Source: Bacteroidia bacterium
GTDB lineage: Bacteria; Bacteroidota; Bacteroidia; SpSt-205
Assembly (NCBI GenBank): GCA_026414975.1
Contig: JAOAHZ010000007.1
Span: 134,727 to 198,726, forward strand
Length of the DNA stretch: 64,000 nucleotides
Reading direction: 5' to 3'
Positions 6,525 to 14,474 of the stretch are shown piece after piece. The stretch's first letter is position 1; each line of letters opens with the position of its first letter. A model generated the notes under the pieces. That model searched no databases, had not been told where the DNA came from, and saw only the letters and a program-made list of their open reading frames with translations. The translations under genes and the position numbers were made by a program.

Positions 6525-8927
6525 CTAAGGGTCTACTCGAAAGAATACCCGGGCGCTTTGACTGCCCCAGCGGCGATAATGCTCATTACGCAACTGAATC
6601 AGCGCCTCTCGCAGTTTCAGGTAAGCGTATTGCAGAGGGAGCTTGAGGAGAAGTTGCATATGATACAATCCGCGCATGCGAGGCATATCAGCGTATACTG
6701 GTCCTAATACCTTTTCCACTTGGAGTGTTTCCAGAGCTTTTTTCCAAAGTTCTGCCTGCGCTTCCAAAGCGCCTGTATCCTTGTGATGGAGATTGACCTG
6801 TATCAATCGGCGATAAGGGGGATATCCATACCGACGACGCCGACTAAGTGCCTCTAAAGCAAAAACCTCGTAGGATGATTCAAGCTGACGAAACAAAGGT
6901 GTCTCGGGTTTGAAAGTTTGTATTACAATGTGGCTCGGCGTGCCCCGGCGCCCCCCCCGCCCAATAAGCTGGACTAAAAGGTGATAAGCCCTTTCCTCTG
7001 CCCGAAAGTCGCTTCGCCCTAAGAGGCTATCTGCATATAGCACGCCTACTAAGGTTACCTTCTCAAAGTCTAATCCCTTTGTAACCATCTGAGTGCCAAT
7101 AAGAATGTCCGCTTCACCTCGTTCAAAAGCTGCAATGATACTTTCATACCGACGTCCTCCTGCCGTGTCCCGATCCAGCCGTAAAACTCTTGCGTAGGGA
7201 AAAAACCGCTGAAGCTGCTCTTCCACTCTCTCCGTGCCAATCCCCGAAAGAGAGAGAGAGTCTCCCCCGCAAACACTGCAATGAGCTGGCATTTTCTCCC
7301 TGTAGCCGCAGTAATGACATAAAAGCCCATCTTGGTGCTTATGGTAAGTCAGCGTAATCGCGCACTGGGGGCATTCCCAGCGATGACCGCAGGTTCGGCA
7401 GAGAAGCATGGGCGCATAACCCCTTCTGTTTCTGAAGAGAATAGCCTGCTGCCCTTTTGACAGGACACTTTCTATCATCTCCTGCAGCACCGAGGAAAAA
7501 ACCCCTGTACTTAGCTGCTGAGCCAGCTCTATACGCATATCCACGATATGAATCTCTGGATGAGAGGTAGGAATAGCTTTTTGGGTCAGAGGTATGTAGG
7601 CATACTTGCCCTTGAGTGCGTTGGAGTAGGTTTCCAAGGCAGGAGTTGCAGACCCTAATACAACGGGGATTTGACGCAAGTGAGCATAATACACCGCTGC
7701 ATCTCGGGCCTGGTAGAAGGGCAGACGACTTTCTTGGCCGAAAGAGGGGTCATGCTCTTCATCTACGACAATAAGGCCCAGCCGATGGAAAGGGAGAAAC
7801 AAAGCGGAACGCGTACCAACGATTACATCTACGGCATCCTCTCTTACCGCTTTCCAGAGGCGATATCGTTCGGTTTCTGAAAGCCCGCTATGATACAGCT
7901 CCATGGCTTCGCCAAAAGTGCTGCGTATGCGATCCAGGGTCTGTTTCGTGAGGGCGATTTCAGGTAATAAGTAGAGCACTTGTTTGCCTTGGCGGAGAAC
8001 ATCTCGCATCAGTTCCATGTAGAGGAAGGTCTTTCCACTGGCGGTAACACCGTGGAGGAGGACTGGTCGCCGAGGGTTTTGATGGATAGCTTCTCGGAGG
8101 CGTAGGAGAGCCTCGGTTTGGGCTGGGGTAAGGGTGTATTCGCGTAAAGGGCGAGCGTATAGACGCTCGTAATATTGTCTTGAGGGGACCAAGCGGACAT
8201 AACCCGCCTTTAAGAGCGTGCGGAGAGCTTTGTGCTCTTTTCTGAGAAGGTGGGCGTATAAGGGGGGCTCCTGCCGAAGGGTGCGCTGGAGAAGCTCCAA
8301 GAATAGCGACTGCTCTGACAGCCCCAGTCGCTCCCACGCCGACTGAAACGCAACGGGCTCTTGATAATCTGGAGCAACTTCTACGAAGGAAGGAGGACGC
8401 GGAGAGGTGCTTCGCACGATCGCCTCCAAGCGAATAGCTCCTTGGCGCGACCATCGGCGTAGGACTGAGAGGAGCTTTTTCGGAGATAAGCGGAGCTCCT
8501 TGGCTATATTCCGAATAGTCCCTTCACCCCTGCGAAAGAGCCGTTTGTACAGCTTTTTAGGGGGCAGAGCAGGCGGAGCTCCAACCTTCCACGATATTTT
8601 CCAGTCGGTTATGCTTCCAACTCGGCCGGGCAGTATCACATGAGCCATGTCCCCCGGCGCCGCCATATAATACTGCGCTATCCATCGAAAGAAGGCCAAG
8701 CTTTCTGCGTCGTATAGCGGAGCGTAGTCTAACTTTTGGAGGATCGGCTTGAGATCAGAAGGAGGAGAGTCCTCGTAGACTTCCATTAGCAGAGCTATAT
8801 AAGGGGTATTATGCTGTCCAAGGGGCACAAGGACACGCATACCCGGCACATATGGAGCTTCCTGTGCTGGCAAAGCGTAGGCCAGAGCGTTCAACCCCCG
8901 ACGGCGAACCCAGAGTAGTCCCCACAT
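6525..8927 (-). CDS. priA: primosomal protein N' (PriA helicase)
   Basis: An 800-residue 3'-5' helicase that restarts stalled replication forks. The N-terminal DNA-binding domain is followed by the helicase core: Walker A 'GVTASGKT' (about residue 290), DEEH box 'VVDEEHD', and 'LGSATPA'. Between the helicase lobes is the zinc-binding insert with eight cysteines, including 'CRTCGHRWECPQC' and 'CHYCGYREKMPAHCSVCG'. Motif 'IGRGGRRG' and the C-terminal domain complete the protein; length is typical. It is divergent from the DUF4139-like gene with only 15 bases between the start codons. Confidence 0.95.
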   Translation of the reverse strand: MWGLLWVRRRGLNALAYALPAQEAPYVPGMRVLVPLGQHNTPYIALLMEVYEDSPPSDLKPILQKLDYAPLYDAESLAFFRWIAQYYMAAPGDMAHVILPGRVGSITDWKISWKVGAPPALPPKKLYKRLFRRGEGTIRNIAKELRLSPKKLLSVLRRWSRQGAIRLEAIVRSTSPRPPSFVEVAPDYQEPVAFQSAWERLGLSEQSLFLELLQRTLRQEPPLYAHLLRKEHKALRTLLKAGYVRLVPSRQYYERLYARPLREYTLTPAQTEALLRLREAIHQNPRRPVLLHGVTASGKTFLYMELMRDVLRQGKQVLYLLPEIALTKQTLDRIRSTFGEAMELYHSGLSETERYRLWKAVREDAVDVIVGTRSALFLPFHRLGLIVVDEEHDPSFGQESRLPFYQARDAAVYYAHLRQIPVVLGSATPALETYSNALKGKYAYIPLTQKAIPTSHPEIHIVDMRIELAQQLSTGVFSSVLQEMIESVLSKGQQAILFRNRRGYAPMLLCRTCGHRWECPQCAITLTYHKHQDGLLCHYCGYREKMPAHCSVCGGDSLSLSGIGTERVEEQLQRFFPYARVLRLDRDTAGGRRYESIIAAFERGEADILIGTQMVTKGLDFEKVTLVGVLYADSLLGRSDFRAEERAYHLLVQLIGRGGRRGTPSHIVIQTFKPETPLFRQLESSYEVFALEALSRRRRYGYPPYRRLIQVNLHHKDTGALEAQAELWKKALETLQVEKVLGPVYADMPRMRGLYHMQLLLKLPLQYAYLKLREALIQLRNEHYRRWGSQSARVFFRVDP

Positions 8928-8935
8928 TACTTTTG
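8928..8935 (+). promoter_or_regulatory. -7 promoter box TACTTTTG
   Basis: Exact TAnnTTTG match, seven bases before the ATG at 8943, directly abutting the divergent priA start codon. Confidence 0.6.
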
Positions 8936-8942
8936 CGGCTGT

Positions 8943-10271
8943 ATGGCAAAGCTATGGATTTGGCTAGGGCTTCTGTGGGCTCAGCCCCTCCTACCGCTCA
9001 GTCGCCTTCAATACTATAGTTCGGGTAGGGCCTACTGGATACGCGAAGCGGTAGTTCCCATGCTGCGCTCAACTGTGGCCGTACGACTGCAGGGGAAAGC
9101 TCAACCCCTTTTCATTCTCCACCCGCCAGAGTATCGGATTAAGCGTTGGTCATTTGTAGCCGATACCCTCCTCGTTGAGGGAGGCCGGTCAGCTGAAACC
9201 ATATCTCAATTTCTCACTAATCACATAGGAGCGTCGGTATGGATAACCTATAGTGCTGGGGCAGAATGGGAAGAGGTTCAAGGCATCTTAGAAAAAGTAT
9301 CTGAACAGGGCGATATCCTTCTGCGCCGTCCTTCTCAAGAACGCTTATGGCTTCCACATTCTCTGGTTCAGGCAGCCCGAATAGAAGGAAGTGCAACCCC
9401 TAAGCGAAACACCCCAGCCTGGCGGGTGTTCATTGAGACAGACACCACCCTACCAGCCGCTCGGATCATCGTAGGAGGTTGGGACTCTCTCGCACCTTGG
9501 ACGGCTCTTCATACCCTGCAGCTCACCAGCCCTACCCGAGCTACCTTGACCACCTATATCCAAATCCCCTCTTTTGCGGAAGAGGCGGCTCAAGTGGATT
9601 TGCACTTAGTTCAAGCGGAGTCTGACAGCACGCAGACTTACTCGTGGCATTTGCCGATGCAGAAGCTCTCAGCTCAAGCAGAAAATCGAGTCTTTCTCCT
9701 TCGGGCTGAAGTGCCTTATACCGAGCTTTACCGTGCCTCTCTACCCGACCTAATAGAAAGTCTGGACCCCATTGCTATCACAAGCTGGAGGGGATATGCG
9801 GAGCGCTCTTTACAAATCCTAAATGTCAGTCAAACCACGATTCCCGCCGGAGCTGTGCATATCTTGGATGAACAGGGATTAGCTGTAGCCCAAAGCCGAA
9901 TCGGTATAACCCCCCCAGCTGGCAGCGGGTATATTCCCCTGGCTCACATGGCTGGAATAGAACTGCGGCTCCAAGAGCAAGAGACGCGTCGCGAGCGCCT
10001 CAAGGACCCAGCCTATAGTGGAAAGGTTATCCTCACTGGAACCCTACGGATTCAAAATAGCAGTTCTCGTGAAGCTCGGCTTCTGGTGCAGAAGCCTATC
10101 ACGGGGCAACCTCTTGCGGACCGACTGGGTTTTGCTCGAGCAGCACCCCTTCCCGAGCGCCGCGGGCCTAACCCCCGATACCTCCTCCAGTGGGAGCTTC
10201 TGCTGCGGCCCGGCGCTATCGAAACGCTGGAGTACGCTTACGAGATCACTTTACCCGCTTCAAGCCGATGA
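8943..10271 (+). CDS. exported DUF4139-like protein
   Basis: A 442-residue protein with signal peptide WLGLLWAQ. The C-terminal two thirds look like DUF4139: a long run of beta strands, a central region beginning near 'DSLAPWTALHTLQL' and an end of the form 'LLRPGAIETLEYAYEITLP', which matches the 'W-x-L-x-L-x-P-G-E-x-x-x-x-x-Y-x-Y' ending of that family. DUF4139 proteins include envelope proteins of unknown function. Its last codon overlaps the ATG of the small AtpI-like gene, placing it at the head of the ATP-synthase transcript, though no functional link is known. Confidence 0.6.
   Translation: MAKLWIWLGLLWAQPLLPLSRLQYYSSGRAYWIREAVVPMLRSTVAVRLQGKAQPLFILHPPEYRIKRWSFVADTLLVEGGRSAETISQFLTNHIGASVWITYSAGAEWEEVQGILEKVSEQGDILLRRPSQERLWLPHSLVQAARIEGSATPKRNTPAWRVFIETDTTLPAARIIVGGWDSLAPWTALHTLQLTSPTRATLTTYIQIPSFAEEAAQVDLHLVQAESDSTQTYSWHLPMQKLSAQAENRVFLLRAEVPYTELYRASLPDLIESLDPIAITSWRGYAERSLQILNVSQTTIPAGAVHILDEQGLAVAQSRIGITPPAGSGYIPLAHMAGIELRLQEQETRRERLKDPAYSGKVILTGTLRIQNSSSREARLLVQKPITGQPLADRLGFARAAPLPERRGPNPRYLLQWELLLRPGAIETLEYAYEITLPASSR
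8947..8954 (-). promoter_or_regulatory. -7 promoter box TAGCTTTG for priA
   Basis: Exact TAnnTTTG match, 19 bases before the priA ATG at 8927, so a short leader of about 12 bases is expected. The box lies inside the first codons of the divergent gene. Confidence 0.5.
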
Positions 10272-10615
10272 AGACAGAAAAGCGGTATCTAAAGCCCCTC
10301 TTGCTGCTCTTGATAGCCATAGTCTTCGGAGGGGTTTCTTACGAGCTGGTCCGAAATAAAAGCACACCCGACACCGCTTTAGCCTGCGGTATAATATGGG
10401 TTGCCTTAGGCATTGCCGGCGCCATAAGCCTTTGGATGGTACAGACTGGCTCTATTCGGAAAGTCATCTACGCTACTTTCCTCAAGGTAGGCTTGTCTTT
10501 TCTTCTTATTGCGGGTATAGCTCTCTGGCTCCGACCAACCTTTGAGCCGTTTCTATTGTGTGCAGTGCTGGCGGTGGTAGGGATACAGGTGGCTCATGTG
10601 CTTTTCTCGCTGTAA
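10268..10615 (+). CDS. AtpI-like small membrane protein
   Basis: A 115-residue protein with four predicted membrane helices (for example LLLLLIAIVFGGVSYEL and ALACGIIWVALGIAGAISL). Its position directly before atpB, its size and its four-helix plan match the AtpI/ATP-synthase assembly proteins found there in many bacteria. Sequence similarity is weak, so the name rests on context. The start codon overlaps the stop of the upstream DUF4139-like gene; earlier in-frame starts would lie deep inside that gene and are unlikely. Confidence 0.6.
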   Translation: MKTEKRYLKPLLLLLIAIVFGGVSYELVRNKSTPDTALACGIIWVALGIAGAISLWMVQTGSIRKVIYATFLKVGLSFLLIAGIALWLRPTFEPFLLCAVLAVVGIQVAHVLFSL

Positions 10616-10630
10616 CTTGCGCTGGTCAGT

Positions 10631-11650
10631 ATGTGGAAAAAACTCCTTCTCCTAAGCACAACCCTATCCGTCCTAAAAGCTGGGGGCGGGCCAGCGGATT
10701 TTATCCTGGGTCACGTAAAGGACTCTTACGACTGGCATATTACAGACATCCCTTGGGGCAAAAACCCTGATGGGTCTACCCACTACATCGCAATAAGTAT
10801 CCCTCTTCCACGACTCATTTATCATCCCAAGTCAGGGCTATCCATCTTTTTCGTCAAGGGTCATACCCCTTCGGAAATCCAAGCTGACCTTGAGTCCAGA
10901 GGATTCACCCTCACTCCAGAAGGCAAGATAGCTGCCTTAGATTGCCAGCCTATTTACGACTTCTCCTTCACTAAGACTGTATTCCAACTGCTTATAGTGG
11001 GTGTGTTGCTTTTATGGCTGGGGCGCGCCGCTGTCCGCGCCTATGAAACCTCCCCTATCCCTAAGGGCATAGCACGCTGGATAGAGCCTATCGTCCTATT
11101 TATTCGGGACGAAGTAGCTCGCCCCATGCTCCATCATCATGCAGATCGCTTCCTGCCCTATCTACTTACCCTCTTCTTCTTCATCTGGCTGAGCAATCTC
11201 TTTGGATTGACTCCCCTCAACTCCAACATCATGGGAAACATCACCCTGACCTTTCTCTTAGCCCTTCTGACCTTTATCCTGGTTCAAGTGAATGGCACCA
11301 AAGCCTACTGGCAGCACATTTTCTGGTATCCTGGTATGCCAGTGCCTCTCAAGATATTCCTTATGCCACTGGAGCTGATTGGGGTATTTACCAAACCCTT
11401 TGCTCTGATGATGCGTCTTTTTGCTAATATTTTCGCCGGACACCTGATGATGCTATCAGTCATTGGATTGATATTCATTTTAGCCTCCGTATTTCAATCG
11501 GTAGCGGCTGGACTTGGCGTTGCCCTCTTTTCTGTTTTACTGGGTCTTTTCGTGATGGCATTAGAAACGATAGTAGCCATACTCCAAGCCTACATCTTTA
11601 CCATGCTAACAGCGGTGTTTTTAGGGGCAGCCTTGGAGGAGTCCCACTGA
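10631..11650 (+). CDS. atpB: F0F1 ATP synthase subunit a
   Basis: A 339-residue subunit a of the membrane proton channel. Like other Bacteroidota versions it has a long periplasmic N-terminal extension (about residues 15-110) with 'DFILGHVKDSYDWHI', a signal-like first segment, and then the helices. The region 'MMRLFANIFAGHLMM' (about 260-275) carries the essential Arg that faces the c-ring, and the following helices are typical. Only a weak promoter-like sequence (TAACTTGC, 10613-10620) precedes it, so it is probably expressed from upstream. Confidence 0.94.
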   Translation: MWKKLLLLSTTLSVLKAGGGPADFILGHVKDSYDWHITDIPWGKNPDGSTHYIAISIPLPRLIYHPKSGLSIFFVKGHTPSEIQADLESRGFTLTPEGKIAALDCQPIYDFSFTKTVFQLLIVGVLLLWLGRAAVRAYETSPIPKGIARWIEPIVLFIRDEVARPMLHHHADRFLPYLLTLFFFIWLSNLFGLTPLNSNIMGNITLTFLLALLTFILVQVNGTKAYWQHIFWYPGMPVPLKIFLMPLELIGVFTKPFALMMRLFANIFAGHLMMLSVIGLIFILASVFQSVAAGLGVALFSVLLGLFVMALETIVAILQAYIFTMLTAVFLGAALEESH

Positions 11651-11657
11651 AACTTTC

Positions 11658-11665
11658 TACCTTTG
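11658..11665 (+). promoter_or_regulatory. -7 promoter box TACCTTTG for atpE
   Basis: Exact TAnnTTTG match, eight bases before the atpE ATG at 11674. It would let the c subunit, needed in many copies, be made in excess of subunit a. Confidence 0.55.
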
Positions 11666-11673
11666 CGCCCGAT

Positions 11674-11913
11674 ATGTGGTTAGAAGCTAGTAGCACCATT
11701 CATTATCTCGGCGCTGCTTTAGGCGCTGGCCTTGCGGCTATTGGAGCTGGTATTGGCATTGGAACCCTCGCCTCGTCCGCCATGCAGGGGGTCGCTCGAC
11801 AACCCTCTGCCGCCGGAGACATCCGAGCTAATATGATCCTCATGGCGGCTTTCGTGGAAGGGGTGGCTCTCATCGCCGAAGTAGTCGCTATTCTCGTCGT
11901 TTTCCTGAAGTAG
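11674..11913 (+). CDS. atpE: F0F1 ATP synthase subunit c
   Basis: A 79-residue two-helix protein forming the rotating ring. The loop has ARQPS (residues 41-45), and the ion-binding carboxylate is E62, 18 residues after the loop Pro, as in other Glu-type c subunits. The residue after E62 is Gly and helix 1 (GAGLAAIGAGIGIGT) has no Gln, so the sodium-type pattern is absent and proton coupling is expected. A second Glu (E69) one turn later is unusual. No atpF, atpH, atpA or atpG follows; they are not in this window. Confidence 0.94.
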   Translation: MWLEASSTIHYLGAALGAGLAAIGAGIGIGTLASSAMQGVARQPSAAGDIRANMILMAAFVEGVALIAEVVAILVVFLK

Positions 11914-11938
11914 CACTCGTTTCCGTCCTCACCTTAGA

Positions 11939-11968
11939 GAGCCGTCCGGATTAGCGGACGGCTTATCT
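11939..11968 (+). terminator. terminator after atpE, fused to next promoter
   Basis: A perfect nine-pair stem (AGCCGTCCG / CGGACGGCT) with a six-base loop at 11940-11963, followed at once by TATCTTT, which is both the T-rich end and the start of the next gene's promoter box. Confidence 0.7.
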
Positions 11969-11971
11969 TTG
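11964..11971 (+). promoter_or_regulatory. -7 promoter box TATCTTTG
   Basis: Exact TAnnTTTG match, four bases before the GTG start at 11976. It overlaps the T-tract of the atpE terminator. Confidence 0.6.
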
Positions 11972-11975
11972 TCTC

Positions 11976-12914
11976 GTGTCAAACTTGCGTCTCTCCCGCG
12001 AAGCCCAAATCGGCATCATTACAACAGGAGCTGCTATACTCCTCTTCTTTGGCCTCAACTACCTCAAAGGGCATTCGGTGTTTCAGCGTTACAACACGTA
12101 CTACGCCGTCTTTCAGAACGCCGATAACCTCTCCACCAGCGATAAAGTCCTATACCGAGGCTACAAGGTTGGACAAGTGCAGGACCTACGGTTTAACCCT
12201 CGTACGGGTGAGGTTCTAATAGAGTTTGAGGTGCTGCGTGAAATACCCCTTCCCGTAGATAGCCGAGCCACCATCACCAACTTAGACCTCATAGGCACCA
12301 AGGGGCTTTGGATAGTGCCGGGCTCATCCGAAAAGCTCGCTCAAGAAGGCGACACCCTTCTGGACAGTTTAGCCACTGGAACCTTTGATAAGGTTCTTCA
12401 AGAGATACGCCCCATAAAAGACCGCTTAGACACCCTTTTAGGACAGCTCAATCAGACCGCTGCCCACTTAAATCGTCTTATCGCTCCTGAGGGGGGAGCC
12501 GTGCCTCAAACCATTTCAGCGGTTCGTGTGTTAGCCAACCGTACAGCTGACGAACTCTCCCCCACCGCTGCTCATCTCCGACAAACCTTAACCGAGCTGG
12601 ATAAAACCCTCTCTGAACTAAGGACTCGACTCACCTCCGCCCTAAATACCTTTGAAGAAACAGCTGACTCTCTAAACGGTCGCCTGCCCTCTCTATTGAC
12701 CCGTTTAGACTCTTCGGCTTTCCAGCTTCATAAAACCCTCCAAACACTCAACGAAGGACAAGGAACCGCTGGCCTTCTCCTAAGAGATAGCAGCTTGTAC
12801 AGAGACTTAGATAAAAGCGTAGTCAGCCTAAGGCTCCTTTTAGATGAACTGCGGCTCCATCCAGAGCGATTCGTACATTTTTCCATATTCGGCCGCAAAA
12901 GGACCGAAGACTGA
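11976..12914 (+). CDS. MCE/MlaD-family lipid transport protein
   Basis: A 312-residue protein: one N-terminal membrane helix (AQIGIITTGAAILLFFGLNYL), then an MCE domain (about residues 40-125) with 'LYRGYKVGQVQDL' and 'ITNLDLIGTKGL', then a long helical, probably coiled-coil tail rich in Leu, Thr and Asp. This is the plan of MlaD, the periplasmic ring of a retrograde phospholipid transporter. MlaE/MlaF partners are not adjacent. The start codon is GTG, four bases after a TATCTTTG box. Confidence 0.88.
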   Translation: MSNLRLSREAQIGIITTGAAILLFFGLNYLKGHSVFQRYNTYYAVFQNADNLSTSDKVLYRGYKVGQVQDLRFNPRTGEVLIEFEVLREIPLPVDSRATITNLDLIGTKGLWIVPGSSEKLAQEGDTLLDSLATGTFDKVLQEIRPIKDRLDTLLGQLNQTAAHLNRLIAPEGGAVPQTISAVRVLANRTADELSPTAAHLRQTLTELDKTLSELRTRLTSALNTFEETADSLNGRLPSLLTRLDSSAFQLHKTLQTLNEGQGTAGLLLRDSSLYRDLDKSVVSLRLLLDELRLHPERFVHFSIFGRKRTED

Positions 12915-13227
12915 GTAGCTCAATAAACATCAGAGCATCCCAATCCCTGTCCTCTCGAAAGGGTCGGGACGCTTACCATGCATGAATGCAGAACTGGCTT
13001 AGTTGGAGCTTGATATCAGGCATGTCTCAAAAGACGATGGGGGGCCTTTTCTATCGGTCAGAGCTTATCTCTGCGGAGTCTCACAGGTCTGTTGCAAAGG
13101 CCACTAAGTCTTAGTGATACCTCCTCTTACCCCGCCAGCGGCTGAAGACACCTCCTTTGCAGCTTAGCAGACACAAGCTGTCCCCTGAACAAGCCTTGCC
13201 TGCCAAGCAAGGCAAGGGAGGGCGCTT
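12915..13227. other. intergenic, no gene seen
   Basis: About 310 bases between convergent genes. I see no open reading frame worth reporting. It holds a 15-base palindrome CACTAAGTCTTAGTG at 13102-13116 and, close to pyrR, the hairpin listed separately. No tmRNA, RNase P or tRNA pattern could be recognised. Confidence 0.5.
13193..13216 (-). terminator. possible terminator after pyrR
   Basis: Two alternative seven-pair stems share this stretch: GCCTTGC with GCAAGGC (13193-13199, 13207-13213) and CTTGCCT with AGGCAAG (13196-13202, 13210-13216). It lies 12 bases beyond the pyrR stop; no strong T-tract follows. Confidence 0.35.
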
Positions 13228-13671
13228 TTATTCCAGCCAGACTTCCCACCCATCGGGCTGAGTTTTGACTCGGACATATTCCTGAAGCGTAGTGGCTAAT
13301 CGCACACCGACATAGTCAGGGTAGATGGGATAGCGTCTATGCCCCCGATCCACTAAGACAAGCACTTCTATTTGAGGGGGCAGATGCTGAGCAGCCAACT
13401 CTTGAATACAAGCCAAGAGCGTCCGCCCTGTGTAGAGTACATCATCTACTAAAAGCACTGGTCTCGTTGAAGGAGGGGATAGGCTCATCGTAGCCTTAAC
13501 GCCTTCTCGGTCTAAGACTGTGAGGAGGTACTCGGCTATGGGGCGGCCGCGTTCGCTAGCTGGCATGAGGAACGGCAGCTCGGCTCCATAATGCCTTTCC
13601 ATGATTTCTAATCCCATTCGGTGGAGGACCCGCTTCACCTCTTCTGAGGAGAGAATGCGGCGTCCTACCAT
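13228..13671 (-). CDS. pyrR: PyrR-type regulator/uracil phosphoribosyltransferase, compact form
   Basis: A 147-residue phosphoribosyltransferase-fold protein. The PRPP loop 'VLLVDDVLYTGRT' is at about residues 71-83, and 'LVDRGHRRYPIYPDYVG' (about 106-122) is the typical PyrR signature. PyrR senses UMP and regulates pyrimidine genes by binding RNA, and may also have uracil phosphoribosyltransferase activity. The protein is roughly 30 residues shorter than usual: the segment before the PRPP loop, which normally contains 'DITLYRDD', is missing. It overlaps the enoyl-CoA hydratase gene by seven bases. Confidence 0.82.
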   Translation of the reverse strand: MVGRRILSSEEVKRVLHRMGLEIMERHYGAELPFLMPASERGRPIAEYLLTVLDREGVKATMSLSPPSTRPVLLVDDVLYTGRTLLACIQELAAQHLPPQIEVLVLVDRGHRRYPIYPDYVGVRLATTLQEYVRVKTQPDGWEVWLE

Positions 13672-14459
13672 TCTATTTTCTCTTTGCGGAGGAAAGCCTC
13701 TATACCTCGCCGAAAGTCCTCTGTGGCTCGAGCATGAGCATTCATCTTAGCAGCGAACTCCAGACCCTGCTGAAGGGGAAGGTCTTGCATATCAGCTATG
13801 AGCTTTCTCGTGAATTCCATAGAAGTGGAGGAGTTTTGTCGGATGATCTTAGTAGCCAGCTCATGCACAAATGTCCGAATTTCCTGAGAGGGAACGATGT
13901 AGTTGAAAAGACCTACCGTATGAGCCCACTGAGCAGGAAAAGGTTCAGCCGTCATGAGGAGCTGCCGGGCCCATCCCTCCCCCACGCGTCGGAGCAGAAA
14001 ATAGGTAACCATAGCTGGGAGAAAGCCGATTCGGGCTTCGGGATAGCCTATGGTAGCTTCTGGCGTAGCCACCACCAAATCGCACACGGTAACCAGGCCA
14101 GCTCCCCCTGCCAAGGCCGGCCCTTCTACCTGAGCTATGAGCGGTTTTCGATACCGATACATAAGCAGATAGAGCTCCATGAGATGCATAGAGTCAGCCA
14201 GGTTCTCCTGAAAGGTGTAGCTCTGGAGCTTCTGAAGGTACTCAATATCCGCTCCAGCACAGAAGACCGGACCTCGGGCCCGCAGAACTACGATACGCAC
14301 GCTTGGATCTTCTTGCCACTGAGAAAGGGCCTGTCTTAACTGGCTGACCAAGGCGTAGCTGAGGGCGTTGCGCCGTTCAGGTCGGTTGAGGGTCAAGTAT
14401 CCAACTCGGTCCTGGACTTCAGTCTCTATGAGCAGAGGGGTTTTATTTTGGTCCTCCAT
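13665..14459 (-). CDS. enoyl-CoA hydratase/isomerase family protein
   Basis: A 264-residue crotonase-fold protein. The oxyanion-hole regions are visible: 'GPVFCAGADIEYLQ' (about 60-74) and 'EGPALAGGAGLVTVCD' (about 112-127). In classical hydratases two Glu residues, in the 'GGG-x-E' and later 'E' positions, do the chemistry; here 'ALAGGAGLVTVCD' and 'IGYPEARIGFLP' keep one candidate Glu. Exact substrate cannot be told; fatty-acid, amino-acid or polyketide-type acyl-CoA all remain possible. A TATGTTTG box stands four bases before the ATG. Confidence 0.85.
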   Translation of the reverse strand: MEDQNKTPLLIETEVQDRVGYLTLNRPERRNALSYALVSQLRQALSQWQEDPSVRIVVLRARGPVFCAGADIEYLQKLQSYTFQENLADSMHLMELYLLMYRYRKPLIAQVEGPALAGGAGLVTVCDLVVATPEATIGYPEARIGFLPAMVTYFLLRRVGEGWARQLLMTAEPFPAQWAHTVGLFNYIVPSQEIRTFVHELATKIIRQNSSTSMEFTRKLIADMQDLPLQQGLEFAAKMNAHARATEDFRRGIEAFLRKEKIEW

Positions 14460-14463
14460 AGGA

Positions 14464-14471
14464 CAAACATA
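14464..14471 (-). promoter_or_regulatory. -7 promoter box TATGTTTG
   Basis: Exact TAnnTTTG match, four bases before the ATG at 14459. Confidence 0.6.
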
Positions 14472-14474
14472 AAG

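Noticed and set aside
11674-11913. Sodium-type ATP synthase c subunit
   Set aside because: Helix 1 has no Gln and the residue after E62 is Gly, so the sodium ligand set is absent.
12915-13227. Structured non-coding RNA in the gap
   Set aside because: Only a short palindrome and a terminator-like hairpin; no tmRNA, RNase P, 6S or riboswitch core could be matched by eye.
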